Shown here piece by piece: positions 26,607 to 35,794 of a stretch of DNA of 64,000 bases. Origin of the DNA: Bacteroidales bacterium (GTDB lineage Bacteria; Bacteroidota; Bacteroidia; Bacteroidales; VadinHA17); contig JAJFVL010000052.1 in assembly GCA_021371855.1 (NCBI GenBank), positions 198,969 to 262,968 of the forward strand. The letters are read 5' to 3'. The position numbers and the translations under genes are program-made. The notes under the pieces were generated by a model that searched no databases, was not told the origin of the DNA, and saw only the letters and a program-made list of their open reading frames with translations. How positions within the stretch are numbered: the first letter of the stretch is position 1; every line of letters starts with the position of its first letter.

Positions 26607-28274
26607 TTACTTATATGAGTCTTTGTGTACAGTTTTAACAGCCCGGCCGGATGGATCGATCATGTTTTTAAATGATTCATCCCAGGCAATAGCTTCCGGA
26701 GTGCTGCATGCGACTGATGGAACAGAAGGAACGCATGATGCTGCTGAATCAGATGGGAAATGTTCCGTAAAGATTGATCTGTAAAAGTACTCCTCCTTCG
26801 ACATGGGCGGATTAATCGGGAACCTGTACTTTGCATTAGCCAGCTGTTCATCAGTAACCTCCTTTTCAGTAAGTGCCCTGAGTGTATCAATCCAGTTGTA
26901 ACCTACACCATCTGAAAATTGTTCTTTTTGTCTCCAGGTAATGTTTGCAGGAAGATAATCTTCGAAAGCTTTTCTCAGCACCCATTTTTCTATCCGGTCC
27001 TTAGTTATCATCTTGTCTTTAGGATTCAATCGCATTGCAACATCCATAAATTCCTTGTCGAGAAATGGGACACGGCCTTCAACACCCCAGGCTGCAAGCG
27101 ATTTATTGGCCCTGAGGCAGTCGTAAAGATGCAACTTGTTTATTTTTCTTACTGTCTCTTCGTGAAATGACTTAGGATCGGGAGCCTTGTGGAAATAAAG
27201 GTATCCTCCGAATATTTCGTCGGCACCTTCTCCCGAAAGCACCATCTTCACTCCCATTGATTTGATAACTCTGGAAAGAAGGTACATGGGTGTCGAAGCT
27301 CTCACTGTTGTTACGTCGTATGTCTCTATGTGATAAATAACATCACGTATTGCATCAAGACCTTCCTGCACAGTGAAGTGAATTTCATGATGTACTGTAC
27401 CTATATACCCTGCAACTTTCCGTGCAGCTGCCAGATCAGGAGAACCTTCAAGTCCTATTGCAAATGAATGTAACCGGGGCCACCATGCCGGACTCTTATC
27501 ATCTGATTCAATTCTTTTTGGTGCATATTTCTTAGCAATTGCTGAAACGATAGATGAGTCTAAGCCTCCTGAAAGCAGAACCCCATATGGAACATCTGAC
27601 ATCAGCTGACGGTGTACAGAAGCTTCGAGCGCTGCTTTAAGATCTTCAATACTGGTTTCATTTTTTTCAACTGCAGAATAATCCATCCAATCTCGTTCAT
27701 ACCATTTTTTCATTACTCCGTCCCTGCTGTAGAGATAATGACCCGGCAGAAATTCCTGTATCCTGTAACATACTCCTTCGAGAGCCTTCAGTTCTGATGC
27801 AACATAAAAATTTCCGGATTTATCCCAACCCATGTAAAGAGGAATAATGCCTATATGGTCGCGTGCAATAAAATAGCAGTCGTTTTCCTTGTCATAAATT
27901 GCAAATGCAAAGATGCCGTTCAGCTCTTCTACAAAAGAAGGACCCTTATCCCGGTAAAGTGGAAGGATAACCTCACAGTCGGAATGTGTAAGAAACTCAT
28001 ATGAACCCTCATAACGCTTCCGTATTTCCTGGTGATTATATATTTCACCGTTTACGGTAAGTATGAGATTGCCATCTTTACTTATCAATGGCTGCTTTCC
28101 TGACTGAGGATCGACGATAGATAACCTTTCATGGGCGAGTATTGCTTTTTCGCAATAATAGATACCAGACCAGTCAGGTCCGCGATGCCTTAATTTTCCT
28201 GACATTTTCAGGACACCTGGTCTTAACTCCTTATAGTTTACTTTGAGATCAAATACACCTACTATTCCGCACAT
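26607..28274 (-). CDS. asnB: Asparagine synthase B, glutamine-hydrolysing
   Basis: 555 residues, as in E. coli AsnB. The N-terminal class II glutamine amidotransferase domain starts with the catalytic Cys2 (MCGIVGVF) and holds RHRGPDWSG and VNGEIYNH. The synthetase domain contains the pyrophosphatase loop VLLSGGLDSSIVSAIAKK and VLSGEGADEIFGGYLYFHKAP. It makes asparagine from aspartate, ATP and glutamine in the cytoplasm. It is probably monocistronic, with a long AT-rich spacer upstream and the unrelated sulfatase row downstream. Confidence 0.97.
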   Translation of the reverse strand: MCGIVGVFDLKVNYKELRPGVLKMSGKLRHRGPDWSGIYYCEKAILAHERLSIVDPQSGKQPLISKDGNLILTVNGEIYNHQEIRKRYEGSYEFLTHSDCEVILPLYRDKGPSFVEELNGIFAFAIYDKENDCYFIARDHIGIIPLYMGWDKSGNFYVASELKALEGVCYRIQEFLPGHYLYSRDGVMKKWYERDWMDYSAVEKNETSIEDLKAALEASVHRQLMSDVPYGVLLSGGLDSSIVSAIAKKYAPKRIESDDKSPAWWPRLHSFAIGLEGSPDLAAARKVAGYIGTVHHEIHFTVQEGLDAIRDVIYHIETYDVTTVRASTPMYLLSRVIKSMGVKMVLSGEGADEIFGGYLYFHKAPDPKSFHEETVRKINKLHLYDCLRANKSLAAWGVEGRVPFLDKEFMDVAMRLNPKDKMITKDRIEKWVLRKAFEDYLPANITWRQKEQFSDGVGYNWIDTLRALTEKEVTDEQLANAKYRFPINPPMSKEEYFYRSIFTEHFPSDSAASCVPSVPSVACSTPEAIAWDESFKNMIDPSGRAVKTVHKDSYK

Positions 28275-28557
28275 ATAATTTCTCTTTAAATATTTTAAAA
28301 GAATTATTAAAAAACTAATGGCGTAAAATTAATAATTATTTTGATTAAAATAATTTAATATGATATTAAAAAGCTGTATTTACATTAAATAATTAAGCAA
28401 ATACAATGTAAACGTAAATATATGTAACAATAATGGCTTATTTAATTTAATTCTATTACTGCAGCGAAACAGTCGTGTTTTAAGGTTTTAAACCTGCTAT
28501 AAAGATCTTTTCGAATAAATGTATCATAAAGCAAAGCCTGCAAAATGGACGGAGTAT
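28275..28557. other. AT-rich upstream region of asnB
   Basis: Spacer between asnB and the rhamnose operon terminator. It should carry the asnB promoter, but no TAnnTTTG or other motif stands out. No short coding frame was recognised. Confidence 0.5.
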
Positions 28558-28596
28558 AAAAAAATGGTAACAGAAGGAAGTCTTCTGCTACCATTT
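28558..28596 (-). terminator. Terminator of the rhamnose operon
   Basis: On the minus strand the long stem AAATGGTAGCAGAAG pairs with CTTCTGTTACCATTT (one G-T pair) and is followed by a seven-base T-run. It is 68 bases past the kinase stop codon and ends the rhaT-rhaM-rhaA-rhaB unit. Confidence 0.85.
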
Positions 28597-28663
28597 ATAA
28601 ATAGATATTAGGGTTAGGGTTAGGATTATTGTAATGTCTGTAAAAAATTCATTGACAGGGAAT

Positions 28664-30010
28664 TCAACATCTTGCAAGGCCGAGGTTAAGAGAGGGTTGA
28701 GAACCTTCAATAACGAGAGCTGCTCCAAGTGCAGTTGCATTAGCTATTTCAGAAGTATAAACCAGTTTCGAAGGATAAGCTTCTTTGATGAGATTCAGGA
28801 ATATTTCATTTTTTGAAAATCCACCTGTAATGTAAATATTTGCTATGTCATCATCAGCCGGAAGAACCAGGTTTACTGATTCGATGGTAAGATCGCATAA
28901 TTCATTCATCAGCTGATGATATGCTTCCTCAAAATTATTAAACACATAAAGGTCAATGTAATCCTTCAAATCCCTGGAATATGGTGTTGTTTGAAAGAAT
29001 ACTTTCTTCTCTGCGAATTTGGTCTTCAGCTGGGCAGATAACTGCTTATCGGCTTTGACTTTTTTATAATAATCTTCAGGCTTATTAAAATGTTCTGCCA
29101 ATTGCTCAATGGCTATTTCGTGAAGATGACCGAGAAATAATCTCGATGATTTAACCGGTTGCCTGGTGATACTCATGTAGCACAGACAGTCTTTATCGAG
29201 TTGTTCTGCAGTCAATTTTTCTGAATTAAAAGGATTCATATTTATGCACCAGGTCCCGGTGGAGAGAAGTAAAAATTTACCATTGCTTCCTGCAAAATAA
29301 GGAGCAAGTGATGATGAGCTGTCGTGAATACCTATACCAACCTGTATTTTTTTTCCTTCAATATTAATCTCGTTAAGAGTATTGACAGGAACAGGTTCCG
29401 GCAGGTTCAATCCATTCATTTTAACCCAGGGGTGGTAAGCCATGTTATCAAAATCCCATAATGCAGTATGACATCCGATTGAAGTATGCTCAGAATATAT
29501 CTTCCCGGTCAATATATAAGAAAGGTATTGCGGAAAATGAAGGATATATTTTATTTTGGAAAACACATCAGGTTTTTCTGCCTTCAGCCAAAGTGGTTGA
29601 ATGCCGGAATTCAACATTCCAAGGGCAGGGGAAGCTGTCCGCCTGCAGAATTCATCCCTCCCTCCATGTCTTTTGTAAAGATTCTCCGGTATCCTGTCGT
29701 CAATTGGTTTAAGATAGTTATAGACCGGAGTCAGTCTTTTACCCTTTTCATCAAGATAGACAAGAGTGGCGCCATATGTTGTAAAATTGACCGACTTAAG
29801 ATCATATTTTTCGGAATGTACTAATCCGGTAATTGTCTCTTTAATCCATCGTTCAATTAATTCAATATCATCACATTCAAATCCGTCATCATCCTTAATC
29901 AAAGCAAACTTCTGTTCTGTTTCCGAAACAACTTTAAAATCTTCATTAAACAGAATTATTTTTTTGTTCGTTTTGCCGATATCAAATATGGCGACAACTT
30001 TCTCTTTCAT
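28664..30010 (-). CDS. rhaB: FGGY-family sugar kinase, probable L-rhamnulokinase
   Basis: 448 residues, a little shorter than E. coli RhaB. The N-terminal phosphate motif is VVAIFDIGKTNKKIILF, the family middle region includes GIGIHDSSSSLAPYF and LLSTGTWCINMNPFN, and the C-terminal ATP site is NIYITGGFSKNEIFLNLI. It is expected to phosphorylate L-rhamnulose at C1 in the cytoplasm. Assignment over fuculokinase rests on its place directly after rhaT, rhaM and rhaA. It is last in the operon, with a hairpin between it and rhaA. Confidence 0.8.
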   Translation of the reverse strand: MKEKVVAIFDIGKTNKKIILFNEDFKVVSETEQKFALIKDDDGFECDDIELIERWIKETITGLVHSEKYDLKSVNFTTYGATLVYLDEKGKRLTPVYNYLKPIDDRIPENLYKRHGGRDEFCRRTASPALGMLNSGIQPLWLKAEKPDVFSKIKYILHFPQYLSYILTGKIYSEHTSIGCHTALWDFDNMAYHPWVKMNGLNLPEPVPVNTLNEINIEGKKIQVGIGIHDSSSSLAPYFAGSNGKFLLLSTGTWCINMNPFNSEKLTAEQLDKDCLCYMSITRQPVKSSRLFLGHLHEIAIEQLAEHFNKPEDYYKKVKADKQLSAQLKTKFAEKKVFFQTTPYSRDLKDYIDLYVFNNFEEAYHQLMNELCDLTIESVNLVLPADDDIANIYITGGFSKNEIFLNLIKEAYPSKLVYTSEIANATALGAALVIEGSQPSLNLGLARC

Positions 30011-30033
30011 ATATTTTTTGTGATATTTTAAAA

Positions 30034-30069
30034 ATATGCAGGGGCACTGACTTCAAGGTCCCTGCATAT
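30034..30069 (-). promoter_or_regulatory. Intercistronic hairpin between rhaA and rhaB
   Basis: Ten-base arms ATATGCAGGG and CCCTGCATAT around a 16-base loop. On the minus strand five T residues follow. It could be a partial terminator or an RNA-stability element that sets the isomerase-to-kinase ratio. Confidence 0.55.
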
Positions 30070-30085
30070 AAACATAATAAATCAA

Positions 30086-31351
30086 TTATCTTTTAAGAAG
30101 CACCTCTTTTTCGTATTTCTGTATATCTTCAATATATTCCTGTCCAACAGGAACGTTATTCTGGAGGCAATAATAATCCCAAACTGCTCCGAAAGGCTTT
30201 GTTTTTAGAAGTTCGAGGAATGCCAGTCTTTCAAAGTTCTTTCCCTGTTCCTCAAATTTGACCAGTGTTTTAACGGGTTCGAGAAGAGCAAACATGAATG
30301 CCATCTGTACAGCTCTTGCTCCTATTACGTATGCACCTATCCTGTTAAGACTTGCATCAAAATAATCGAGGCCGATATTAACTTTGTTTAACGCCTTAGC
30401 CCTGATAATTTCCTGCGCAATAAGGATAATCTCATCATTAAATGTAGCAACATGGTCGCTGTCCCATCTTAATCCTCTGGTGAGGTGAAGAAGAAGTTCA
30501 TCAACATTCTGGAGACAGGATGAGATTTTATCACCGATCTGTTCTGTGGGATGGAAATGTCCATTGTCAAGGGTAATCATTATGTTATTTTTTGCAGCAT
30601 ACCCAAGATAAAAATCGTGTGATCCGACTACCATTGCTTCAGAACCTATACCAAATAGTTTGGCTTCAACCGAATCCTTCAGATATTTTTGAGGATATTT
30701 TACTGCAAATATCTCATCCAATGATTTTTTAAGAAGTTTGCGGAGACCATTCCTGTCAACAGGGTTATCTTTTGAACCATCCGGGATCCAGATATTATGA
30801 ACAGATGGTGTTCCGAGTTGTTTTCCCATTTCTGCGCCTATTGCACGGCATCTTTTTACATGCTCAACCCAGAATTTCCTGATTTTTTCATTTTTACTCG
30901 ACAGAGTGAAACCATCATCAGCATACGGATGAGAGAAGCAGGTACAGTTAAAGTCAATACCTATTTTCCTTTTTTTTGCCCAATCGATCCAACCCTGGAA
31001 ATGTTCAACCTCTATCTTATCCCTGTCGATTAGTTTGCCTCCAAACTCACCATATATGGCGTGTAGGTTCAACCTTTGCTTTCCGGGAAGAAGTGACATT
31101 ACCTTATCAAGGTCGCTTCTCATCTGTTCGATAGTTTTTGCTTTCCCTGGAAAGTTGCCGGTGACCTGAATACCACCGCCTCCTAATTCTGCTCCCGGTT
31201 TTTCAAAACCGCCAACATCATCAGTCTGCCAGCAATGCAGGCTTATATTGATTTTATCCAATTCGGAAAGTACCTTGTCGACATCAACTTCAAGTTCTGC
31301 ATATTGTTCTTTTGCAAGCTGATATGCTTTTTCAATAGCTGCTTTTTTCAT
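30086..31351 (-). CDS. rhaA: L-rhamnose isomerase
   Basis: 421 residues, the usual RhaA length. The signature ISLHCWQTDDVGGFE sits near the N-terminus, followed by NLHAIYGEFGG, IGIDFNCTCFSHPYADDGFT and HNIWIPDGSKD. Metal and substrate ligands appear in ITLDNGHFHPTEQ, RWDSDHVATF and NIGLDYFDASLNRIGA. It converts L-rhamnose to L-rhamnulose using Mn2+/Zn2+ in the cytoplasm. It is the third gene of the rhamnose operon, 73 bases after rhaM. Confidence 0.95.
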   Translation of the reverse strand: MKKAAIEKAYQLAKEQYAELEVDVDKVLSELDKINISLHCWQTDDVGGFEKPGAELGGGGIQVTGNFPGKAKTIEQMRSDLDKVMSLLPGKQRLNLHAIYGEFGGKLIDRDKIEVEHFQGWIDWAKKRKIGIDFNCTCFSHPYADDGFTLSSKNEKIRKFWVEHVKRCRAIGAEMGKQLGTPSVHNIWIPDGSKDNPVDRNGLRKLLKKSLDEIFAVKYPQKYLKDSVEAKLFGIGSEAMVVGSHDFYLGYAAKNNIMITLDNGHFHPTEQIGDKISSCLQNVDELLLHLTRGLRWDSDHVATFNDEIILIAQEIIRAKALNKVNIGLDYFDASLNRIGAYVIGARAVQMAFMFALLEPVKTLVKFEEQGKNFERLAFLELLKTKPFGAVWDYYCLQNNVPVGQEYIEDIQKYEKEVLLKR

Positions 31352-31424
31352 TTTTCTATCTCTTTTTAATTCATTTATTTTATTCTGAATACTCTATTAA
31401 CATTAATCCGCCCCTGGCCCCGAA

Positions 31425-31742
31425 CTATTCCATATAAAAAACCTGTTCAAGTGGAATTGAGACGGGAGAATTGTCTGGATTAGTTTCCATAATATCTGCC
31501 ATATATTTCCACCACTTTTTTACGATTTCGGTTGTTCCGAGGTCCTGTGATGAACTAATTCCTGATTGTTCCTGGTATGCAAATAGAGTATTTGTCTCTT
31601 CATCAAAGAAGATAGAGTAGTTACCTATTCCTTCATCTTTCAACAACTTAACCAGTTCGGGCCATATCTCACTATGGCGCTTCCTGTATTCATCCTTGAA
31701 TCCGGGAAACAGTTTCATTTTAAAGCCAAATCGTGTTGTCAT
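31425..31742 (-). CDS. rhaM: L-rhamnose mutarotase
   Basis: 105 residues from the ATG at 31742. Reading can extend upstream to 31844, but that would overlap the rhaT end and add 34 Cys-rich residues foreign to the family, so I reject it. The signature RFGFKMKLFPGFKDEYRKRH, then NYSIFFDEETNTLFAYQE, fits the small dimeric RhaM fold with a catalytic His. It interconverts alpha and beta rhamnopyranose to feed the isomerase. It starts 11 bases after the rhaT stop. Confidence 0.9.
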   Translation of the reverse strand: MTTRFGFKMKLFPGFKDEYRKRHSEIWPELVKLLKDEGIGNYSIFFDEETNTLFAYQEQSGISSSQDLGTTEIVKKWWKYMADIMETNPDNSPVSIPLEQVFYME

Positions 31743-31753
31743 ATAAATAAAAG

Positions 31754-32782
31754 TTAACCAAGTTTTACAACAAATGTAGAAAGTATCAGCACTACAATTC
31801 CGATAAGAAGAATAACAATAGTTTTTCTTTTTGCACCTTTCCACTCATTAAGGAACAGCCCCCATATATTACTAATAGCAATATTTAGTGCCATTAGTAT
31901 GCTCCAGGCAAAAACAGACATGCCTTCCGGTAATTTACTTGAACCCATTCCGAAGAAATGGAATTGCAGAAACCATAAGAAACCTGCAAGGAAAGTGAAA
32001 AAGATATTATTCCAGAATACAGAACCTGAAACTGAAATGTAATCCTTGTAGGTCTTATTCTTAATATTCAAAAATACACAATAGACAAAATTAGTAATGA
32101 ATCCACCAAGCAGAATAAAGATGAGAGTTGGATTTTTCTGAAAGAGTGGATTTGTTCCATGAGCGAGTGCAATATTCTCAATAGGTTTGCCTGCCTCATA
32201 TCCGAAATTAAAACAAGCGCTCATTATTCCGGCAAAAATCGCAATCAACAAACCTTTTTTAAGAGCGAATTCCTTAACGGCTGCTTTTTTAGCTTCTTCA
32301 GTCATCTCTTTGCTTTTCAGTGAACCTGCATATCCTATGATAATTATACCTGCAATTGTCAATGAAACTCCAATAATTGTCAGTATTCCAGCAGTTGAAC
32401 CAAACAGATTATCACCTGCAATAACCGGAGGGATCAGTGTTCCGAAAGCAGCACAAAGGCCCAATGCAATGCTTTGTCCCAGAGCGACTCCGAGATAGCG
32501 AAGACATAATCCAAATGTCAATCCGCCAAAACCCCACAAAATTCCAAAAAACATTGACATTAATTTAGCTGAAGATGGCGCTTCATGTATAACAGGAATA
32601 AGTTCACCACTGGGAACAAAAATAAAAGCAAACAGCCATGGGGCTATAAGCCAGGCTGCAACACCCTGGGATATCCAATATGATTCCCATGCCCATGATT
32701 TTACTTTTTTAAACGGAACATAAAAACTTGCAGCACCAATACTGCCAAGTGCTATTAAAAAAATACCTGCAACTGGGTTCAT
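31754..32782 (-). CDS. rhaT: L-rhamnose/proton symporter
   Basis: 342 residues with ten hydrophobic helices, matching RhaT of the drug/metabolite superfamily. Typical segments are FYVPFKKVKSWAWESYW near residue 20, LRYLGVALGQSIALGLCAAFG, and SACFNFGYEAGKPIENIA. It brings L-rhamnose across the inner membrane with protons. It is first gene of the operon and divergent from the GH78 rhamnosidase across 148 bases, where a common regulator probably binds. Confidence 0.93.
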   Translation of the reverse strand: MNPVAGIFLIALGSIGAASFYVPFKKVKSWAWESYWISQGVAAWLIAPWLFAFIFVPSGELIPVIHEAPSSAKLMSMFFGILWGFGGLTFGLCLRYLGVALGQSIALGLCAAFGTLIPPVIAGDNLFGSTAGILTIIGVSLTIAGIIIIGYAGSLKSKEMTEEAKKAAVKEFALKKGLLIAIFAGIMSACFNFGYEAGKPIENIALAHGTNPLFQKNPTLIFILLGGFITNFVYCVFLNIKNKTYKDYISVSGSVFWNNIFFTFLAGFLWFLQFHFFGMGSSKLPEGMSVFAWSILMALNIAISNIWGLFLNEWKGAKRKTIVILLIGIVVLILSTFVVKLG

Positions 32783-32899
32783 GTAAAACTTTTTAAGATT
32801 ATTAATTGAACCGCAATTTAAAAACTTTCAGCAATGAAATTGACTTTTCGGATATTTTTTTATTCAGACATTTTTTCATAATCTTGAAATATGTTTAAT

Positions 32900-32932
32900 A
32901 AATACCATTATTCTATAAATACCTTATTCTAT
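32900..32932 (+). repeat. Tandem 17/16-base repeat at the rhamnosidase start codon
   Basis: AAATACCATTATTCTAT (32900-32916) is followed at once by AAATACCTTATTCTAT (32917-32932), identical except for one deleted base. The second copy runs into the ATG. It occupies the place where a ribosome site or operator would be. Confidence 0.6.
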
Positions 32933-35666
32933 GAAATCACTAAAACTAGCATTTGTATTTCTTTTCCTATGTGCAATGACCAATGCTCAGGATTTGGTTT
33001 TAAAAGATCTTTCCTGTGAACATAATAAAAATCCAATAGGAATTGAAGTAGCTCAACCGAGGTTCTCCTGGAAAATCAGTGGAACGGGAAATAACATTAT
33101 GCAAACCGCGTATTCAGTCCGTGTTGCTACAGACAACAAATTCTCATCAAAAAAAATTGTATGGCAATCAGGAAAGATTGAATCTGATGAATCAATCCTG
33201 CAGGATTACAAAGGGCCCCAGCTTAAATCAGGACAGAGATATTTCTGGCAGGTAAAAATCTGGGACAATAAAGGAAGAACATCCAAATGGAGCGAGACTG
33301 CTTTCTTTGAAATGGGATTGCTCTCACCTGCCGATTGGAAAGCAAAATGGATAGAGATCGAAAGTGATACATTGAAATATTCCCCTTCCAAATATTTCAG
33401 GAAGGAATTTCCGGTTGACAAGAGTATCGCAAATGCAAGAGTCTATGTTACGTCTCATGGTTTCTATGAATTGCATTTGAATGGGAAAAAGGTAGGCGAC
33501 CAGGTTCTAACTCCTGGCTGGACATCCTACAAAAAAAGACTTCAGTATCAGGTGTATGATGTGACCGATATGATAGTAAAAGGTAATAATGCAATTGGTG
33601 CAATCCTTGGAGATGGGTGGTATAGGGGCACTCTTGCATGGAATAATAACTGGGCAATATATGGCAAGCGGCTGGGTCTTTTGCTTCAGTTGAAAATCAC
33701 TTTCACTGATGGCTCTGAAGCACTAATTGCAACTGATGGTACATGGAAAGCTTCGAAAGACGGAGCAATCAGAATGTGTGACATATATAACGGTGAAACA
33801 TTTGATGCAAACAAGAATCTGGACGATTGGGATAAAGCAGGTTTTATTGATGATAATTGGGAAAGAGTCAGTATTGGCAGTTATAATAATAATAATCTTA
33901 TTGCATCAGAAGGTGCTCAGGTAAGAAAGATTCAGGAGATCAAGCCTGTTAAGATATTCAAAACCCCAAAAGGAAGCCTTATTGTTGATATGGGACAGAA
34001 CATGGTTGGATGGCTGCGCTTAAAAGTTTCCGGCAATAAAGGGACTGTGGTAACATTAAGGCATTCAGAGGTACTTGATAAGAATGGTGAGTTTTATACA
34101 ACCAATCTCAGATCTGCAAAATGTCAGTTAACCTATACTCTAAAAGGTACAGGTGAGGAAGTGTACGAGCCGCGGTTCACATTTATGGGGTTCCGGTTTG
34201 TTGAAGTTACAGGATTCCCCGGTGAACTGACAACTGATAATCTTACCGGAATTGTTGTACATTCTGACATGGCTGTGACTGGTAGCTTTGAATGCTCCAA
34301 CACATTGATTAATCAATTACAGCATAATATACAATGGGGCCAGAAAGGTAATTTCGTAGATGTTCCTACCGATTGCCCGCAACGTGACGAACGGTTGGGC
34401 TGGACTGGTGACGCTCAGGCATTTTGCAGAACAGCCGCATATAATATGGATGTTGCAGCTTTCTTCACTAAATGGACAAAAGATATTGCGGCTGATCAGC
34501 GACCGGCCGGAGAAATCCCGGTAGTAATACCTGATGTTCTTAATAAGCAGGAATCTACCTCTGTGCAGACATCTGCCGGATGGGGAGATGTTGCTGTTAT
34601 TGTTCCATGGACAATGTATCTTGTTTATGGTGATAAAAAATTGCTTGAGACACAATATCCATGTATGAAGAAGTGGGTTGAATATATTAGGAAAACTGCC
34701 GGTAATGATTATATATGGAATGGGGGAAGTGTATATGGAGACTGGCTGTTTTATCATCCGCCAATAAATAATCATTCGGAACCGGATGGCTTTACTGAAC
34801 ATGATTTCATAGCTACTGCTTTTTATGCATATTCTATGGAAATTTATATTGAAGCAGCAAAAGTGTTAGGAAACACTGAAGATGAAGAAGTTGGGAAAGC
34901 CGTATTAAACAAAATTAAGGAAGTGTTTAATGATGAGTATGTTACAAAGACAGGAAGAGTTGGAACAAATTCCCAGACTGCTTATGTGCTGGCTTTGATG
35001 TTTGATTTATTACCTGAAAAAATTCGTCCAAATGCTGCAGCTTTTCTGGTAAGTGACATCAAGAGCAGAAGAAATCATCTTTCTACCGGTTTTCTTGGAA
35101 CGCCATATCTATGTCATGTCTTGTCTGATAATGGATACACTGATGTTGCTTATGATCTGCTACTTCAGAAAACTTATCCTTCCTGGCTTTACCCAGTCAA
35201 AATGGGAGCCACAACAATTTGGGAACGCTGGGACGGTCAGAAAACTGACAGCACGTTTCAGGATCCTGGCATGAACTCATTTAACCATTATGCTTACGGA
35301 GCAATAGGTGACTGGATGTACAGGGTATCTGCCGGGATTGAGATTGCAAGTCCGGGATATAAGCATATTACTATTCAACCTCATCCAACTAAAAAACTGG
35401 AATATTCTAAAGCTTCATTTGAGAGTTCTTACGGAACAATTGCTTCAGGCTGGGAAAGAAAAGGGGATAAAATTATTGTAAGCGTTAAGATCCCGGCAAA
35501 TACTATTGCAACAATAAATTTCCCTGTTAATTCAGCCACAAAGGTAACAGAGGATGGGAAAAACATTTCGGATAATAAGTACTTTTCTGATATACGGGTA
35601 GCAGGAGATAAATTGCTGTTTGAAACCGGATCGGGTAATTATGTTTTTGAGTATACTGAAGAGTAG
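32931..35666 (+). CDS. Secreted alpha-L-rhamnosidase, GH78
   Basis: 911 residues, typical of GH78. Signal peptide 1-19 (ending TNAQ). N-terminal beta-sandwich domains include a Fn3-like unit (about 25-130) and the segment with SKYFRKEFPVDKSI, HGFYELHLNGKKVGDQVLTP. The (alpha/alpha)6 catalytic domain contains DCPQRDERLGWTGDAQAF (acid residues) and GATTIWERWDG with the predicted base Glu. A C-terminal beta domain ends the protein. It cleaves terminal alpha-L-rhamnose from glycans in the periplasm or outside the cell. It is divergent from rhaT, which would import the product. Confidence 0.95.
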   Translation: MKSLKLAFVFLFLCAMTNAQDLVLKDLSCEHNKNPIGIEVAQPRFSWKISGTGNNIMQTAYSVRVATDNKFSSKKIVWQSGKIESDESILQDYKGPQLKSGQRYFWQVKIWDNKGRTSKWSETAFFEMGLLSPADWKAKWIEIESDTLKYSPSKYFRKEFPVDKSIANARVYVTSHGFYELHLNGKKVGDQVLTPGWTSYKKRLQYQVYDVTDMIVKGNNAIGAILGDGWYRGTLAWNNNWAIYGKRLGLLLQLKITFTDGSEALIATDGTWKASKDGAIRMCDIYNGETFDANKNLDDWDKAGFIDDNWERVSIGSYNNNNLIASEGAQVRKIQEIKPVKIFKTPKGSLIVDMGQNMVGWLRLKVSGNKGTVVTLRHSEVLDKNGEFYTTNLRSAKCQLTYTLKGTGEEVYEPRFTFMGFRFVEVTGFPGELTTDNLTGIVVHSDMAVTGSFECSNTLINQLQHNIQWGQKGNFVDVPTDCPQRDERLGWTGDAQAFCRTAAYNMDVAAFFTKWTKDIAADQRPAGEIPVVIPDVLNKQESTSVQTSAGWGDVAVIVPWTMYLVYGDKKLLETQYPCMKKWVEYIRKTAGNDYIWNGGSVYGDWLFYHPPINNHSEPDGFTEHDFIATAFYAYSMEIYIEAAKVLGNTEDEEVGKAVLNKIKEVFNDEYVTKTGRVGTNSQTAYVLALMFDLLPEKIRPNAAAFLVSDIKSRRNHLSTGFLGTPYLCHVLSDNGYTDVAYDLLLQKTYPSWLYPVKMGATTIWERWDGQKTDSTFQDPGMNSFNHYAYGAIGDWMYRVSAGIEIASPGYKHITIQPHPTKKLEYSKASFESSYGTIASGWERKGDKIIVSVKIPANTIATINFPVNSATKVTEDGKNISDNKYFSDIRVAGDKLLFETGSGNYVFEYTEE

Positions 35667-35746
35667 ACCTAAAAAGGCCCGTTTTTTATGAGACTGGCTG
35701 AATGTTAACAGGTTTTAATATTTAATATGGAATAAAGTTTATTTTT

Positions 35747-35772
35747 ACTGGCCTGAATTATTTCAGGCCAGT
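35747..35772 (+). terminator. Terminator after the rhamnosidase gene
   Basis: Perfect eleven-base stem ACTGGCCTGAA/TTCAGGCCAGT with a four-base loop, followed by TTTTATT. It lies 81 bases past the GH78 stop and just before the EamA transporter gene. Confidence 0.9.
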
Positions 35773-35794
35773 TTTTATTAACAGAATCTATGTA

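Noticed and set aside
28608-28625. TTAGGG tandem copies, like a eukaryotic telomere repeat
   Set aside because: Only two full units, in a bacterial intergenic spacer beside a normal terminator. It is most likely chance.
31743-31844. Longer N-terminus for rhaM
   Set aside because: It adds 34 residues rich in Cys and Tyr that overlap rhaT coding sequence and are absent from the RhaM family pattern.
21466-35666. A canonical polysaccharide utilisation locus
   Set aside because: There is no SusC/SusD pair, lyase or hybrid two-component regulator beside the sulfatases or the rhamnosidase, so only a loose glycan-use region is supported.
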